In this document: one piece after another, positions 16,951 through 25,236 of the stretch
Position numbering within the stretch: position 1 is the first letter of the stretch
Layout of the letters: every line of letters starts with the position of its first letter
Origin: Bacteroidota bacterium
Lineage (GTDB): Bacteria > Bacteroidota > Bacteroidia > B-17B0 > Aurantibacillaceae
Assembly (NCBI GenBank): GCA_016711805.1
Contig: JADJSH010000027.1
Location: 1 to 25,236 of the forward strand
Direction of reading: 5' to 3'
Length of the DNA: 25,236 nucleotides
The notes under the pieces: generated by a model
Seen by the model: the letters and a program-made list of their open reading frames with translations, nothing else
The model's database searches: none
Told to the model about the DNA's origin: nothing
Program-made: the position numbers and the translations under genes

Positions 16951-17979
16951 TTAAACTGTTATTTCTCCTCGTAAGTTTGTTTCCAATAATTGTTTTGATT
17001 TCGCAAATGATACTTTTTTACTTAGCATATACATTAATTTTGCAATAGCACTTTCAAACGTAATATCAAAACCACTGACTACCCCTATTTTCTTCAACTG
17101 ACTGCTTGTTTCGTACATTCCTTGAATGACTTTTCCTTCGGCACATTGAGTAACGTTGTAAATAATAATACCCTTATCAATGGCTGTTTTCAAAGCTTGA
17201 ATAAACCATTCTTCAGTACTTGCATTTCCTGCACCAAACGTTTCAATAATTACTGCTTTGATACCTGGTGTGTTTAAAATAGATAAAGTGATTTTTTTAC
17301 TTAACCCTGGAAATAATTTCAATACCGCAATATCATTATCCAATTGCAGATGCACTGACAATGCTTTTTTTGATGGTTTTAATAAAGCTGTTTGGTTATA
17401 TTGTATGTTAACGCCTACCTCTGCTAATGCAGGATAATTAGAGATTTAAAGGCATCGAAATGAGCAGAATTATATTTATAAGTACGATTTCCTCTATGTA
17501 ATTTATACTCAAAATAAATACACACTTCAGTTACAATTGGTTTATTGTTTTTTTGAGCAGCAGCAATTTCAATAGCGGTAATTAAATTTTCTTTACCATC
17601 TGTTCTAATAATTCCAATTGGCAATTGTGAACCCGTTAAAATTACTGGCTTACTTAAATTCTCCAACATAAAACTCAAAGCACTAGCCGTAAAAGACATA
17701 GTATCAGAGCCATGCAAAATTACAAAACCATCATACTTCGCATAATTATCTTTGATAATCGTTGCTAACTCAACCCATACACGTGGGTGCATGTTTGAAG
17801 AATCAATAGGATGTTTGAAAGAAATAGAAGATAATTCAATATCAAATTTTTCTAATTCAGGAATTTGTTTGGTTAGCTTTAAATTAAAGGGTTTTAATTC
17901 GCCCGTGCGAACATCTTGCATCATACCAATGGTTCCGCCTGTGTAGATGAGAAGAATAGATGGTTTTGATTTTTGCCAT
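16951..17979 (-). CDS. ansA: L-asparaginase, type I (cytoplasmic)
   Basis: The corrected protein has about 343 residues. It shows SILLIYTGGTIGMMQD with the first catalytic Thr, then SSNMHPRVWVELA, DGFVILHGSDTMSFTASALS with the second Thr in the HGSDTM motif, KPVILTGSQLPIGIIRTDGK, the C-terminal domain with LNTPGIKAVIIETFGAGNA and the end GEITV. It hydrolyses asparagine to aspartate and ammonia. No signal peptide is present, so it is the cytoplasmic type. A shift near 17440 splits the two domains. The start is uncertain: in frame only a TTG at 17993 is available, and it lies inside the upstream terminator hairpin. The ATG at 17979 with one indel in the nearby A-run (MAK...KPSILL) is more likely. 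Confidence 0.93.
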
Positions 17980-18010
17980 AAAAAAAAGCCCAAGAATTAA
18001 TCTTGAGCTT
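17980..18010 (-). terminator. Rho-independent terminator of the DUF3127 gene
   Basis: On the minus strand AAGCTCAAGA and TCTTGGGCTT pair over ten bases (one G-U) around a TTAAT loop, followed at once by eight T residues. It sits 18 bases after the DUF3127 stop. The T-run abuts the probable ansA ATG, so ansA would need its own promoter very close by or read-through. Confidence 0.8.
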
Positions 18011-18028
18011 TAATTTGTAGTTAATTAT

Positions 18029-18411
18029 TTAGAAAGGTAAATCGTCGTTATCAGAAATACTGCTATTGAATACTGGAGCAGCTGTATTTTCCTGCATACC
18101 TGCATTATTTTGAGCAGGAGCAGAAGATTGTCCAGCGCCAACTTTTTCAATTCTCCAAGCTTCTAGTGTATTAAAATACTTAATACCTTGAGGTCCATTC
18201 CACTCACGACCGCGTAAGTTGAATTGTACTTTTATTTCATCACCTTGATTAAAAGAATCAAGCATGGTGCATTTATCTTGAGTTACTTGAAAACTCACAA
18301 ATTGTGGGTATGGTGTACTTAAATCTGTAGCTAATACGAAATCTCTCTTTGAAATTTGTCACTCACCTTTTGTGTGTCGTACTTTAATTTTAATTGTCCT
18401 GTTACTTCCAT
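18029..18411 (-). CDS. DUF3127 protein with SSB-like C-terminal tip
   Basis: The corrected protein of about 127 residues starts MEVTGQLKLKYDTQKVSDKF, continues RRDFVLATDLSTPYPQFVSF, then QVTQDKCTMLDSFNQGDEIK, VQFNLRGREWNGPQGIKYFN and TLEAWRIEKV. A Gln/Asn/Ala-rich disordered linker of about 25 residues follows, and it ends SSISDNDDLPF. The layout of a compact beta domain, a flexible linker and an acidic tip ending in Leu/Ile-Pro-Phe copies that of single-stranded DNA-binding protein. DUF3127 is widespread in Bacteroidota but has no established function. One frameshift lies near 18357. It is followed by a strong terminator and is a single-gene unit. Confidence 0.85.
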
Positions 18412-18456
18412 TGTATGATATATTTACGTTATTGATTACAAATTAGTGTATTAAAG

Positions 18457-18464
18457 CAAATTTA
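18457..18464 (-). promoter_or_regulatory. Candidate -7 box for the DUF3127 gene
   Basis: On the minus strand TAAATTTG fits TAnnTTTG and lies about 46 bases before the ATG at 18411. The -33 element is not clear. Confidence 0.4.
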
Positions 18465-18569
18465 CAAATTAAGGAGGCTGTTTTTAAGAAAACTTAATCA
18501 CAAAAAAGGCAATGTTTTAACAATTTTAGAAAAATCAATCCTAGCCACTTGCAGAAAACATAAAATTAA

Positions 18570-19931
18570 TTAACTTTTATTCAATTTATTTAAATTGCGG
18601 TCAATATACTTTTCTGAAGTAATTAAAGCTGTTTGTATGCGTTTGGCATAATGAATAGAATCTAAAATTTCCTTTGTTTTTCTTCAATTACTTCCTTTTG
18701 TTTAGTGATAGCTTCGTTGGCCTTTTGTTTGTCTTTATAGCTTCTATAAACATAAACAGCAAATCCAATTACCAAAAAGAAAATACCTAATGCTCCAAAT
18801 AATAATTGTTTGTCTTTTTCGCTCAAGCGGCGATGGCTCTTTTTCTTGTTTCAACTTTGTACGCCTCTTTTTTTATCAAACTCAGATTGTATTTGAGTTT
18901 CCGTAATTTTTTTTTGCATTTTCATCATTATTTTAAAACTATCACGATAAGTGATATACAATTTATAATACTTTAAAGCCTCTTTATTGTTACCGGAAAG
19001 TGAGTAAACTTCCGATAATCCGTTATAGGCTTCTTTCATTTCCTTCTTTAGAACCTATTTTCTGATAAAGCTCTAAACCTTTCTGTAAATATTTTTTTGC
19101 TTCTATGTAACTTTTAAGTTGTGTATATAAACTTCCTATATTAATATTTACACCTGCTATTCCGAAACACTCCTGTTTCTTCGGCTATACTCTCTCTCTT
19201 CAAGATTTTTAAGCGCCAAGTTAAAGTACATTTTCGCACTGTCATTTTGCGAGTTCGTATTTGCTGCAATTCCTAATTCATAGTATATTATTCCAATATT
19301 AGTATAAGAATCGGAAAGAGCATTTTTATCTTCTAATGTTAATCTTACTTTTAATGCTAAAAAATGCTGCGCAAGTGCTTCATTGAATTTTGTTGGTAAT
19401 AATACACAACACCTAGTGTATTGTAAGCATAACCCAAATACATACTATCTCCAGATTTTTTAGAAACTTCAATTGCCAAATTTGCGTTTTTAGGGCTTGC
19501 TCAAAATCACCATGATCGGCCAAAACAAGCGCCATATTTACATAAGTAGAAACAATATGATGTTGATCGCCAAGCTCTTCCATTATTTTTAAAGAAGCAT
19601 ACATATTTTGAATCGCTTCTTCATAATTACCTTGAGCTTCTTGAACCATTCCTATGCCACTATAACTATTAGCAATACCTTGTTTATAATGTAAAGTTTT
19701 AGATAATGATAGTGCATTTTCATAAGACGATAATGCCTCCGAAAGATTTACATGATAATAATAGCTAGCTCCTAATTCGCCTAAAGTTTGGCACTTTAAT
19801 GAATCATTTTTCGCTTGAGAAAGACTAATTTTTAGAGAATCTATTTGTGAAGTTTGTGCATGGCAGGAATCATGAAAAAAATTCCATACAATAGTTATAG
19901 CAAAAACGATATGCTTAAGCTGTTTTTTCAA
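18570..19931 (-). CDS. TPR sensor-like membrane protein B, frameshifted
   Basis: Reconstructed length is about 453 residues. The signal peptide is MKKQLKHIVFAITIVWNF to SCHAQ. TPR units follow (LGELGASYYYHVNLSEALSS, GIANSYSGIGMVQEAQGNYE, YVNMALVLADHGDFEQAL), more in other frames after 19490, and a last one near 19000 (YNGLSEVYSLSGNNKEALKY). Then come one membrane segment (LLFGALGIFFLVIGFAVYVY), a coiled coil (KQKEVIEEKQREILDSIHYA) and the end KRIQTALITSEKYIDRNLNK plus LNKS. The sensor part should be periplasmic and the coil cytoplasmic. The only in-frame start is a TTG directly after the phosphatase stop (TAA-TTG), so translation is probably coupled. The protein ends where phosphatase-fused relatives continue into their PP2C domain. 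Five or more indels occur. Confidence 0.78.
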
Positions 19932-20639
19932 TTACACTCTGATACCAATTAAAAGTACATCGTCTACTTGCTCTAAATTACCTTTCCAAGCTTCAAATTT
20001 TTCGTTTAAAATATTTTTTTGCTCATCCATTGGTAATTTATAATTATTAACCAATAACTCTTCTAATGGCTTATATTTAAATTTCTTTCCTTTTGGTCCT
20101 CCAAACTGATCGGCATAACCATCAGTTAAAGAATAAACAATATCACCTTTTTGCAAATCCATTTTTCTTAAAGTAAATGGTTTCATGTCACTATGTTTGC
20201 CAACAGGCATTTTATCGGCCGGGCAAGAGATTAATTCTCCATTTCTAACAATATAAAAACTATTATTCGCTGCCGCATATTCCAATACGTTATTTGTAAA
20301 ATCAAAGGCTGCCAAAATACAATCCATCCCATCTTTAGATTCCTCTTCACTTCCTTCTGGATTCAAAGAAGATATAATTTCTTCTCTGATATGATCCAAC
20401 ACCAAATTAGGGCTTGCTATTTTTTTCTCAATGATAGATTCATTTAAGTAGGAGATATTAAGCATACTCATAAATGCACCTGGTACCCCATGTCCTGTGC
20501 AATCTGCCGTACATAAATAAAATTTCTCTACATCACTTCCTGGGTGTTGATGAGAAATAGCGTAGTAAAAATCTCCACTAACAATATCCTTTGGTTTATA
20601 AAGAATAAAGAATTTTTTAGCATCTAAAGTTGTTTCCAT
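19932..20639 (-). CDS. SpoIIE-family PP2C-type Ser/Thr phosphatase
   Basis: The intact protein of 235 residues starts METTLDAKKFFILYKPKDIV, directly followed by SGDFYYA with the first metal Asp. Further PP2C/SpoIIE motifs are CTADCTGHGVPGAFMSMLN with the central Asp and Gly-His-Gly, KDGMDCILAAFD, LTDGYADQFGGPKGKKF and QVDDVLLIGI with the last metal Asp. These enzymes remove phosphate from Ser/Thr, often on anti-sigma antagonists or partner-switch proteins, using two Mn/Mg ions. No own sensor or membrane segment is present; the gene lies 10 bases after TPR protein A and directly before TPR protein B. In many Bacteroidota the same domain is fused to a TPR-TM-coil sensor. An upstream extension of the frame is open, so a fusion with protein A hidden by an indel cannot be excluded. 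Confidence 0.9.
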   Translation of the reverse strand: METTLDAKKFFILYKPKDIVSGDFYYAISHQHPGSDVEKFYLCTADCTGHGVPGAFMSMLNISYLNESIIEKKIASPNLVLDHIREEIISSLNPEGSEEESKDGMDCILAAFDFTNNVLEYAAANNSFYIVRNGELISCPADKMPVGKHSDMKPFTLRKMDLQKGDIVYSLTDGYADQFGGPKGKKFKYKPLEELLVNNYKLPMDEQKNILNEKFEAWKGNLEQVDDVLLIGIRV

Positions 20640-20649
20640 ATCTATAAAT

Positions 20650-21944
20650 TTATAATTTTTTTGCCAATTTATTCAAATTTCGCTCAATATATTTTTCAGG
20701 AGTTAATAATGCCCTCTGAATGCGCCTTGCATAATAAATACTATCCAAAATTTCTTTTTGTTTTTCTTCAATAATGTGTTTTTGCTTAGTAATTTCAACA
20801 TTTACTTTTTGCTTTTCTTTAAAGCTTTTAAAAACATAAAAAGTAAAAATTAACGCCAAAACTAAAATAGCGCAAATACTCCAAATAATTATTTGTTGTT
20901 TTTTACTTTCAGCTTGGCTTATGGCTTCTTTTTTCTCTTGCTCTAATTCGGCAGCTTCTTCTTTTTTACTAAACTCATAATTCATTTCTAACTGAACCAT
21001 TTTTTTTGTGTTATCCTGACTAAAAACACTGTCTTGTAAATTAATATAGTTTTTATAGTTTTCTAATGATAAATCCCAATTATTTGTTTTTCCGAATAAA
21101 TCGCTAAGTGCAAAATATACATCCTTTTTAGTAGTCATACTTCCAATATCCGACGCTATGTCAAATGCATGTTGTAAATTAGTTTCGGCATCATGATATT
21201 TTTTTTGAACAATATTCAAATTTCCTATTTTAACTAAAGTTGCGCTTACCAATAATTTATCATCTATAGAATCCGCTATGCGTAGAGCATTGCCATAATA
21301 TTCTTTAGATTTTAATAAGTCACCTTGTTCTTGTAACAGGTATCCAATTTCCGAATAATTTAAGGCCACCAATCCACTATTGTTCTTCACTTCTTTTAAA
21401 ACAATAAGAGATTTGTAATAAAAATCTAAAGCTTGATTATAATCTTTTATTTTACTAAAGATTTTTGCCATATTACCCAATAATATAGCTACCGCTTTTT
21501 TATCTCCAATTTCTTCTTTAATTTTTAAAGATTGCTTGTAGTATTTAAGAGCTTTTTCATGTTCGCTTTTACTAGCATAAATCAACCCTATATTTGCTAG
21601 AGCACGAGAGGTGAATAATTTACTATTAATTTGCTCAGCAACCTTTAAAGCCTTAAATTGATTTTCGAGGGCTTTTGGATAATTATCTTGATACCATAAA
21701 ACAACTCCTTTATTTGTGTACGCATTAAATAAACCTGATTTAAATGTACGTTTTCTGCTAATTCTAACGCTAGAGAAATTAGTGAATCAGCCTTTATATA
21801 GGAACCAGCAATAATGGAGTCTCTTCCCATGATATTGAGCTCATTTACTCTCATGGTATCTTCTTTTCTAAAATTGGAAGTTTGACTAAATACAAGATTT
21901 ATCAAACAAATAAATAAAAATATGAAACCTATTTTTTTAGACAT
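20650..21944 (-). CDS. TPR sensor-like membrane protein A, frameshifted
   Basis: Corrected length is about 431 residues. Signal peptide MSKKIGFIFLFICLINLVFS is followed by TPR units (ADSLISLALELAENV, ANIGLIYASKSEHEKALKYY, LGNMAKIFSKIKDYNQALDF, YSEIGYLLQEQGDLLKSKEY, LVKIGNLNIVQKKYHDAETN, YFALSDLFGKTNNWDLSLEN). Then come a charged Glu/Lys coil, one membrane segment (IIIWSICAILVLALIFTFYV), a second coil (QKHIIEEKQKEILDSIYYAR) and the end RIQRALLTPEKYIERNLNKL plus AKKL. The TPR half should face the periplasm. The cytoplasmic tail matches the linker that precedes PP2C in fused relatives. One frameshift lies near 21725. The stop lies just after a seven-T (seven-A on the coding strand) run at 20656-20662, which matters for whether it is fused to the phosphatase. 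Confidence 0.85.
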
Positions 21945-22012
21945 GGGGTTAAGTAAAAATACAAAAAAAACTGAAATTTGTCCTTATCACTATTGTTGAT
22001 ACCTTTAACATT
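21945..22012. promoter_or_regulatory. Divergent promoter region
   Basis: These 68 AT-rich bases separate the TPR/SpoIIE operon from the DUF2461 gene and must hold promoters for both. No convincing TAnnTTTG box was found. Confidence 0.4.
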
Positions 22013-22709
22013 ATGACAAAACCCAAACACAAAACTCTTATTCCAAAATCGAGCTTAGATTTTTTAGCTTTATTAAAAAACATAACGATAGAGATTGGTT
22101 TAATGCCAATAAAGACCAATTTTTAATAGAACAACATTATATAGAAGTATTTGCCGATGCCTTGTTAATGGAACTTAATACTCACGACGTGATTGAAACA
22201 CTTAGCGGCAAAAAAAGTCTACATCGCATTTACAGAGACACGCGTTTTTCGAAAGAAAAAACACCTTACAAAACCAATTGGAGTGGGAGTTTTAGAAGAG
22301 CCACAAAATATCGCCGCGGAGGCTATTACTTTCATATTGAAGCGGGGAACAGTTTTATTGCTGGCGGTTTTGGAGTCCAAATCCCGAAGATTTAAAACGC
22401 ATTAGAGATGATTTTGATTTTGATGATGCTCCTATGCGTAAGATATTAAAAAGTAAAAACTTCATTTCCACTTTTGGAACCTTGCAAGGAGAACGATTGA
22501 AAACTACACCTAAAGGGTTTGATGCGGAAAGTAAGGCTATTGACTTATTGCGTTATAAGCAATTTTTAGTAATTAGAAAATTTACTGATAACGAAGTGTT
22601 GAGTGATGATTTTTTAAATGAAGCAAATAAAACATTTAAACACATGCGCCCTTTTTTTGATTACATGAGTGAAGTACTAACAACAGATATTAATGGGATT
22701 GAGATTTAA
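22013..22709 (+). CDS. DUF2461 (TIGR02453) family protein
   Basis: The corrected protein of about 232 residues starts MTKPKHKTLIPKSSLDFLAL, then LLKKHNDRDWFNANKDQF, the family signature near residue 25. It continues KSLHRIYRDTRFSKEKTPYK, TNWSGSFRR, GGYYFHIEAGNSFIAGGFW, KILKSKNFISTFGTLQGERL, TTPKGFDAESKAIDLLRYKQ and FLVIRKFTDNEVLSDDF. All the hallmark blocks (RDWF, RDTRFSKEKTPYK, GGxYxHI, PKGFDxxxPxxDLLRxK) are present. DUF2461 proteins are soluble and cytoplasmic with no assigned activity. Shifts near 22080, 22300 and 22375 split the gene. Its stop codon overlaps that of the convergent membrane protein gene within TTTAA. Confidence 0.9.
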
Positions 22710-23080
22710 ACGTTATTGACAATAATTAGTTTGGGTTTAAACGTTATAATCAGTACAGTTATATTTAAAACCAGAAATGGTGTCAAATACAATATTGCAT
22801 ACAATAAATTATAACTAGCAAATAGGTAAAGGAATAATATCCAAATTGCACAACAACACAGACTCATAAATTGATAAAAATATTTTTTTTCTAATTGATT
22901 ATTTGTCATCCTATAGTACGCAAGATATTGTATAGCTGTTACTATAATAATAAATGGTCCAATAATAATGAATGCTAATCCTTGATTACAAGGTCCTCCT
23001 GTTTTATCTATTGGGATTAGAGTAAATAATGTGTAAATTACAACAACAAAATATAAAAGTTTAAATACCGACTTTGTCAT
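22706..23080 (-). CDS. Small hypothetical membrane protein
   Basis: The intact protein of 124 residues has four predicted membrane segments: about residues 6-24 (FKLLYFVVVIYTLFTLI), 35-53 (LAFIIIGPFIIIVTAIQYL), 69-88 (QFMSLCCCAIWILFLYLFA) and 92-113 (LYAILYLTPFLVLNITVLII). A short polar loop, NQLEKKY, separates the second and third. There is a CCC triplet in the third segment. No family is recognised. It lies 11 bases downstream of the coiled-coil protein's stop on the same strand, so it may be co-transcribed with it, and overlaps the DUF2461 stop on the other strand. Confidence 0.6.
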   Translation of the reverse strand: MTKSVFKLLYFVVVIYTLFTLIPIDKTGGPCNQGLAFIIIGPFIIIVTAIQYLAYYRMTNNQLEKKYFYQFMSLCCCAIWILFLYLFASYNLLYAILYLTPFLVLNITVLIITFKPKLIIVNNV

Positions 23081-23091
23081 TAATCGTCAAT

Positions 23092-24551
23092 TTATTTTTT
23101 AATCAACTTTTCAATCTCGGCCAATTTATTTGTTGCAGCAGCGTCATTTGGCTTTTGTTTTAATGCTTCTTCGTAAATTGGTTTTGCCTCAGAGTAACGT
23201 TTCATTTTAAATAATTCATCGGCGCGCTTAATGTTTGCTTTGTACTTATCAGCGCCTAATGCTTGAGGGATGCTATATTTTGCATCACCACTCCCTACTC
23301 CTGCAGAACCAGGTTCAGAAGAACTTGTGCTACTTGGAACAATTGCTCCTGTAGTTTCCTTTGCTGGAGCAGTTGTTTTTTCTTTTACAGGTTCTTTAGG
23401 GGTTTCTTTAGTTTTGGTGACTTTACTTTGAGCTGCCTTCTCAGCTGCCTCTTTAGCTGCCTTAGCGGAAGCTTCTTTTGCAATCTTTTCGGACTCTAGT
23501 TTTTCTTTAGCTAATTTATCTTTTTGTGCCTTTTCTGACTCAGCTTTAGTTGCTTTAGCCGCTGCTTCTTGTGCAATCTTATCTTTAGCTAACTTATCAG
23601 TTTCTAGTTTTTCTTGTGCTGCTTTTTCTTTAGCTAAACGCTCAGTTTCTGCTTTTTCAGCTGCCAATTTAGCTTTTTGAGCTTTCTCAGCCTCTGCTTG
23701 AGCAGCTTTATTTGCTGCTTCTAGAGCGACTTTATCTTTTGCTACCTTATCCGCTTCTAATTTTTCTTGTGCTGCTTTTTCTTTAGCTAATCTTTCCGCT
23801 TCCAATTTTTCAACTACTAATTTAGCCTCGTCTGCTGCTTTTTATCTGCTAACTCTTTTTGCTTTAAGCAGTCACCTACTTTTGGCAATTGGTCGTTTGG
23901 ATAACGTTCTCTGGAATAATGGTCATTGCTTTTTCATAACTTGCTTTTGCTAAAGGGACAATCTCCTTTACTCAATGCAACATCTCCTGTATTATTAGTT
24001 GGAAGTAAAATTATTCATCAAGACATTTTCAGCCTCTCTAATTTTAGTAAGCTCTGCTAACATTTGATTTGTATACCCTTCTTCGTCATCAAATTTTTTA
24101 CCATTAGGCGTATAAACAATTCTTGCGAGAGGTTGCTGTAATACAGAATAATTAATGGAAGGAAAAGCTTTCGCCATAATAACACCTTCAATTCCAAATG
24201 TAGGTTTGTAATTATCTTTTGCTAATTCTTCGGGGACATTCATAGTTGATATTGCAAACTTTTTGGGATTACATCCTGAATAAGAAATCGTTAAAATGTA
24301 ATCTCCATTTGCCGGAACATCAATTACGAAATCACCACTTCCATCGCTTTGCATTTGACTAATGGTAGTAGCACCCTTGGAAAGTATAATGGTTGCTCCA
24401 GCTAATTTTTCTTCAGAGATATCAACTTTGTTGTCAATTTAAAAGTACGTAACTCTACAGAACTTCTCAATTTCAGTGTGTCATTCTTGTGCATTCAAAA
24501 TAGTGTGCAGGCATAAACTAATTAAAATATAACGAGCGACTTTTTATTCAT
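23092..24551 (-). CDS. Secreted Lys/Ala/Glu coiled-coil protein with C-terminal TPR unit, copy 1
   Basis: Reconstructed length is about 486 residues. It starts MNKK and, after a shift, ARYILISLCLHTILNAQ, a signal peptide. A beta-rich part follows (LAGATIILSKGATTISQ, DGSGDFVIDVPANGDYILTI), like a small carboxypeptidase-regulatory domain. Then there is an Arg/Glu region (IVYTPNGKKFDDEEGYTNQM), a first TPR-like unit (ASYEKAMTIIPE), a long charged coiled coil built from 51-residue repeats, a Ser/Pro/Thr linker and a final TPR-like unit ADELFKMKRYSEAKPIYEEA ending KLAEIEKLIKK. The coil resembles TolA by composition only. It is an envelope protein of unknown role. The ATG directly follows the stop (TAG-ATG) of its upstream paralogue. 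Shifts occur near 23820-23850, 23930, 23990, 24440 and 24540. Confidence 0.7.
23491..23796 (-). repeat. Two tandem 153-bp coding repeats (51 residues)
   Basis: Two in-frame units (23796-23644 and 23643-23491) both begin ERLAKEKAAQEKLE and run through KAQKxKLA. They differ mainly by conservative changes, such as ADKVAKDKV against TDKLAKDKI. They build the coiled coil of the secreted protein. Confidence 0.75.
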
Positions 24552-25236
24552 CTAAGAATTACTTTTAGTTAATTTTTCTATTTCGGCTAATTTATTAGTT
24601 GCATAAGGATCGTTAGCTTTAATTTTTTAATGCCTCTTCATAAACTGGTTTGCTTCAGCATAACGTTTCATCTTAAATAACTCATCACCACGTTTAATAT
24701 TTTCCCTGACTTATTTCACCCACCTATAGTTATGAAACGGCATGTAGCGTCTTTCGAGCCAATTTTCCATCTCGGCTTCAGCTCTTCCATTAATTGGCGT
24801 AATAATTCCAGTTTGATTTTCAATCTTCTGCAGCTAATTTTTTTCATTAGTAATTTTGTCGGTTGCTGTTTTTTGTCAACTATTTTTTCTTGACAGCTTT
24901 TTCGGCTATTATTGGCTTTTCTTGTGCGGCTTTTTCACTGCTGCCTTTTTTTCTTGAGCAATTTTATTTTTAAGAATCAGTTCTGCTTCTTGTTTTTCAG
25001 CAGCTTTTTTCTGAGCAGCAGCTCTTTCTTGAGAAGCTTTGTCTGCTGCAGCTTTATCAGCTATAGCTTTTTCTTGTGCTACTTTTTCAGCCGCTGCCTT
25101 CTCTTGTGCTAGTTTATCTTGAGCTGCTTTCTCTGCTGCTGCTTTCTCTTGTGCCAGTTTATCTTGAGCTGCTTTATCGGCGGCTGCTTTCTCTTGTGCT
25201 AGTTTATCTTGAGCTGCCTTCTCTGCTGCTGCTTTT
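24552..25236 (-). CDS. Secreted Lys/Ala/Glu coiled-coil protein, copy 2, 5' end outside window
   Basis: This is the 3' part of a paralogue of the preceding gene. Its C-terminus, joined over shifts near 24630-24700, reads IKRGDELFKMKRYAEA, YEEALKKLKANDPYATNKLA and EIEKLTKSNS, closely parallel to the end of copy 1. Upstream is a Lys/Ala/Gln/Glu coil containing three 15-residue units of KAAAEKAAQDKLAQE type at the window edge. The N-terminus, probably with a signal peptide, is not in the window. The stop abuts the ATG of copy 1, so the two form an operon with likely coupled translation. At least seven single-base indels between 24600 and 24960 disturb the frame. Function unknown; a structural envelope role is an inference. 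Confidence 0.65.
25101..25235 (-). repeat. Three tandem 45-bp coding repeats
   Basis: Three 45-base units (25101-25145, 25146-25190, 25191-25235) encode KAAAEKAAQDKLAQE and close variants (AADK for AAEK in one). The spacing is exact and the array runs to the edge of the window, so the full copy number is unknown. Confidence 0.85.

Noticed and set aside
23263..23499. Cys/Phe/Ser-rich plus-strand frame
   Set aside because: Antisense of the Lys/Ala/Glu coil: GCT/TTC-rich text gives Cys, Ser and Phe runs. The same holds for the frame at 24912-25112.
25101..25235. CRISPR-like periodic array
   Set aside because: The 45-base units have no unique spacers and translate in frame as a 15-residue coiled-coil repeat, so this is a coding tandem repeat.

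Overview
The window is low-GC DNA from a member of the Bacteroidota, most likely a gliding, T9SS-bearing lineage near Flavobacteriales, Cytophagales or Chitinophagales. The reasons are a recognisable gldB, a protein with a type A Por-secretion (T9SS) C-terminal sorting domain, several TPR proteins with signal peptides, a CarboxypepD_reg-like/vWA surface protein, DUF3127, the short ammonia-dependent form of NadE, no Shine-Dalgarno pattern, and two candidate TAnnTTTG-type -7 boxes. Genus and species cannot be called from sequence alone.

Most genes carry one or more single-base frameshifts, often in homopolymers, while the conserved protein continues in the next frame. This includes housekeeping genes (nadE, tex, ansA, gldB). 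I read this as uncorrected long-read indels, not mass pseudogenisation. The shifts are densest in the first 2 kb and the last 1 kb, as expected for low-coverage contig ends. CDS coordinates below therefore span the reconstructed gene, not one open frame.

Layout. 1-2138 (+): a thioesterase-like C-terminus, a T9SS-sorted secreted protein, an uncharacterised basic/helical protein and a YcxB-like protein, all heavily shifted. 2159-6521 (-): a small lipoprotein, a YaeR-type glyoxalase-fold protein, repeat-rich intergenic DNA, and a large secreted TPR-CHAT (caspase-like) protein. 7008-8954 (+): a lipid- or surface-exposed vWA/DUF3520 protein. 9056-11980 (-): tex, whose 3' end is duplicated on the far side of a RelE/ParE-type toxin-antitoxin pair, so the TA pair looks like a cassette inserted at the end of tex. 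11981-12436: an intergenic pair of inverted roughly 80-bp structured repeats. 12437-16304: SprT-like metalloprotease, gldB (-), outer membrane beta-barrel protein, nadE and a small zinc-ribbon protein (+). 16580-18411 (-): ansA-folB, and DUF3127 with an SSB-like acidic tip. 18570-21944 (-): a three-gene operon of TPR sensor, SpoIIE/PP2C phosphatase, second TPR sensor. 22013-25236: DUF2461 (+), a small membrane protein (-), and two tandem paralogous secreted Lys/Ala/Glu-rich coiled-coil proteins (-), the second running off the window.

The most interesting items are the TA cassette bounded by tex 3'-end repeats, the TPR/SpoIIE/TPR operon in which two sensors end in the same linker helix that normally leads into a fused phosphatase, and several families of structured intergenic repeats. 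I found no CRISPR array, tRNA, rRNA, transposase or phage gene.
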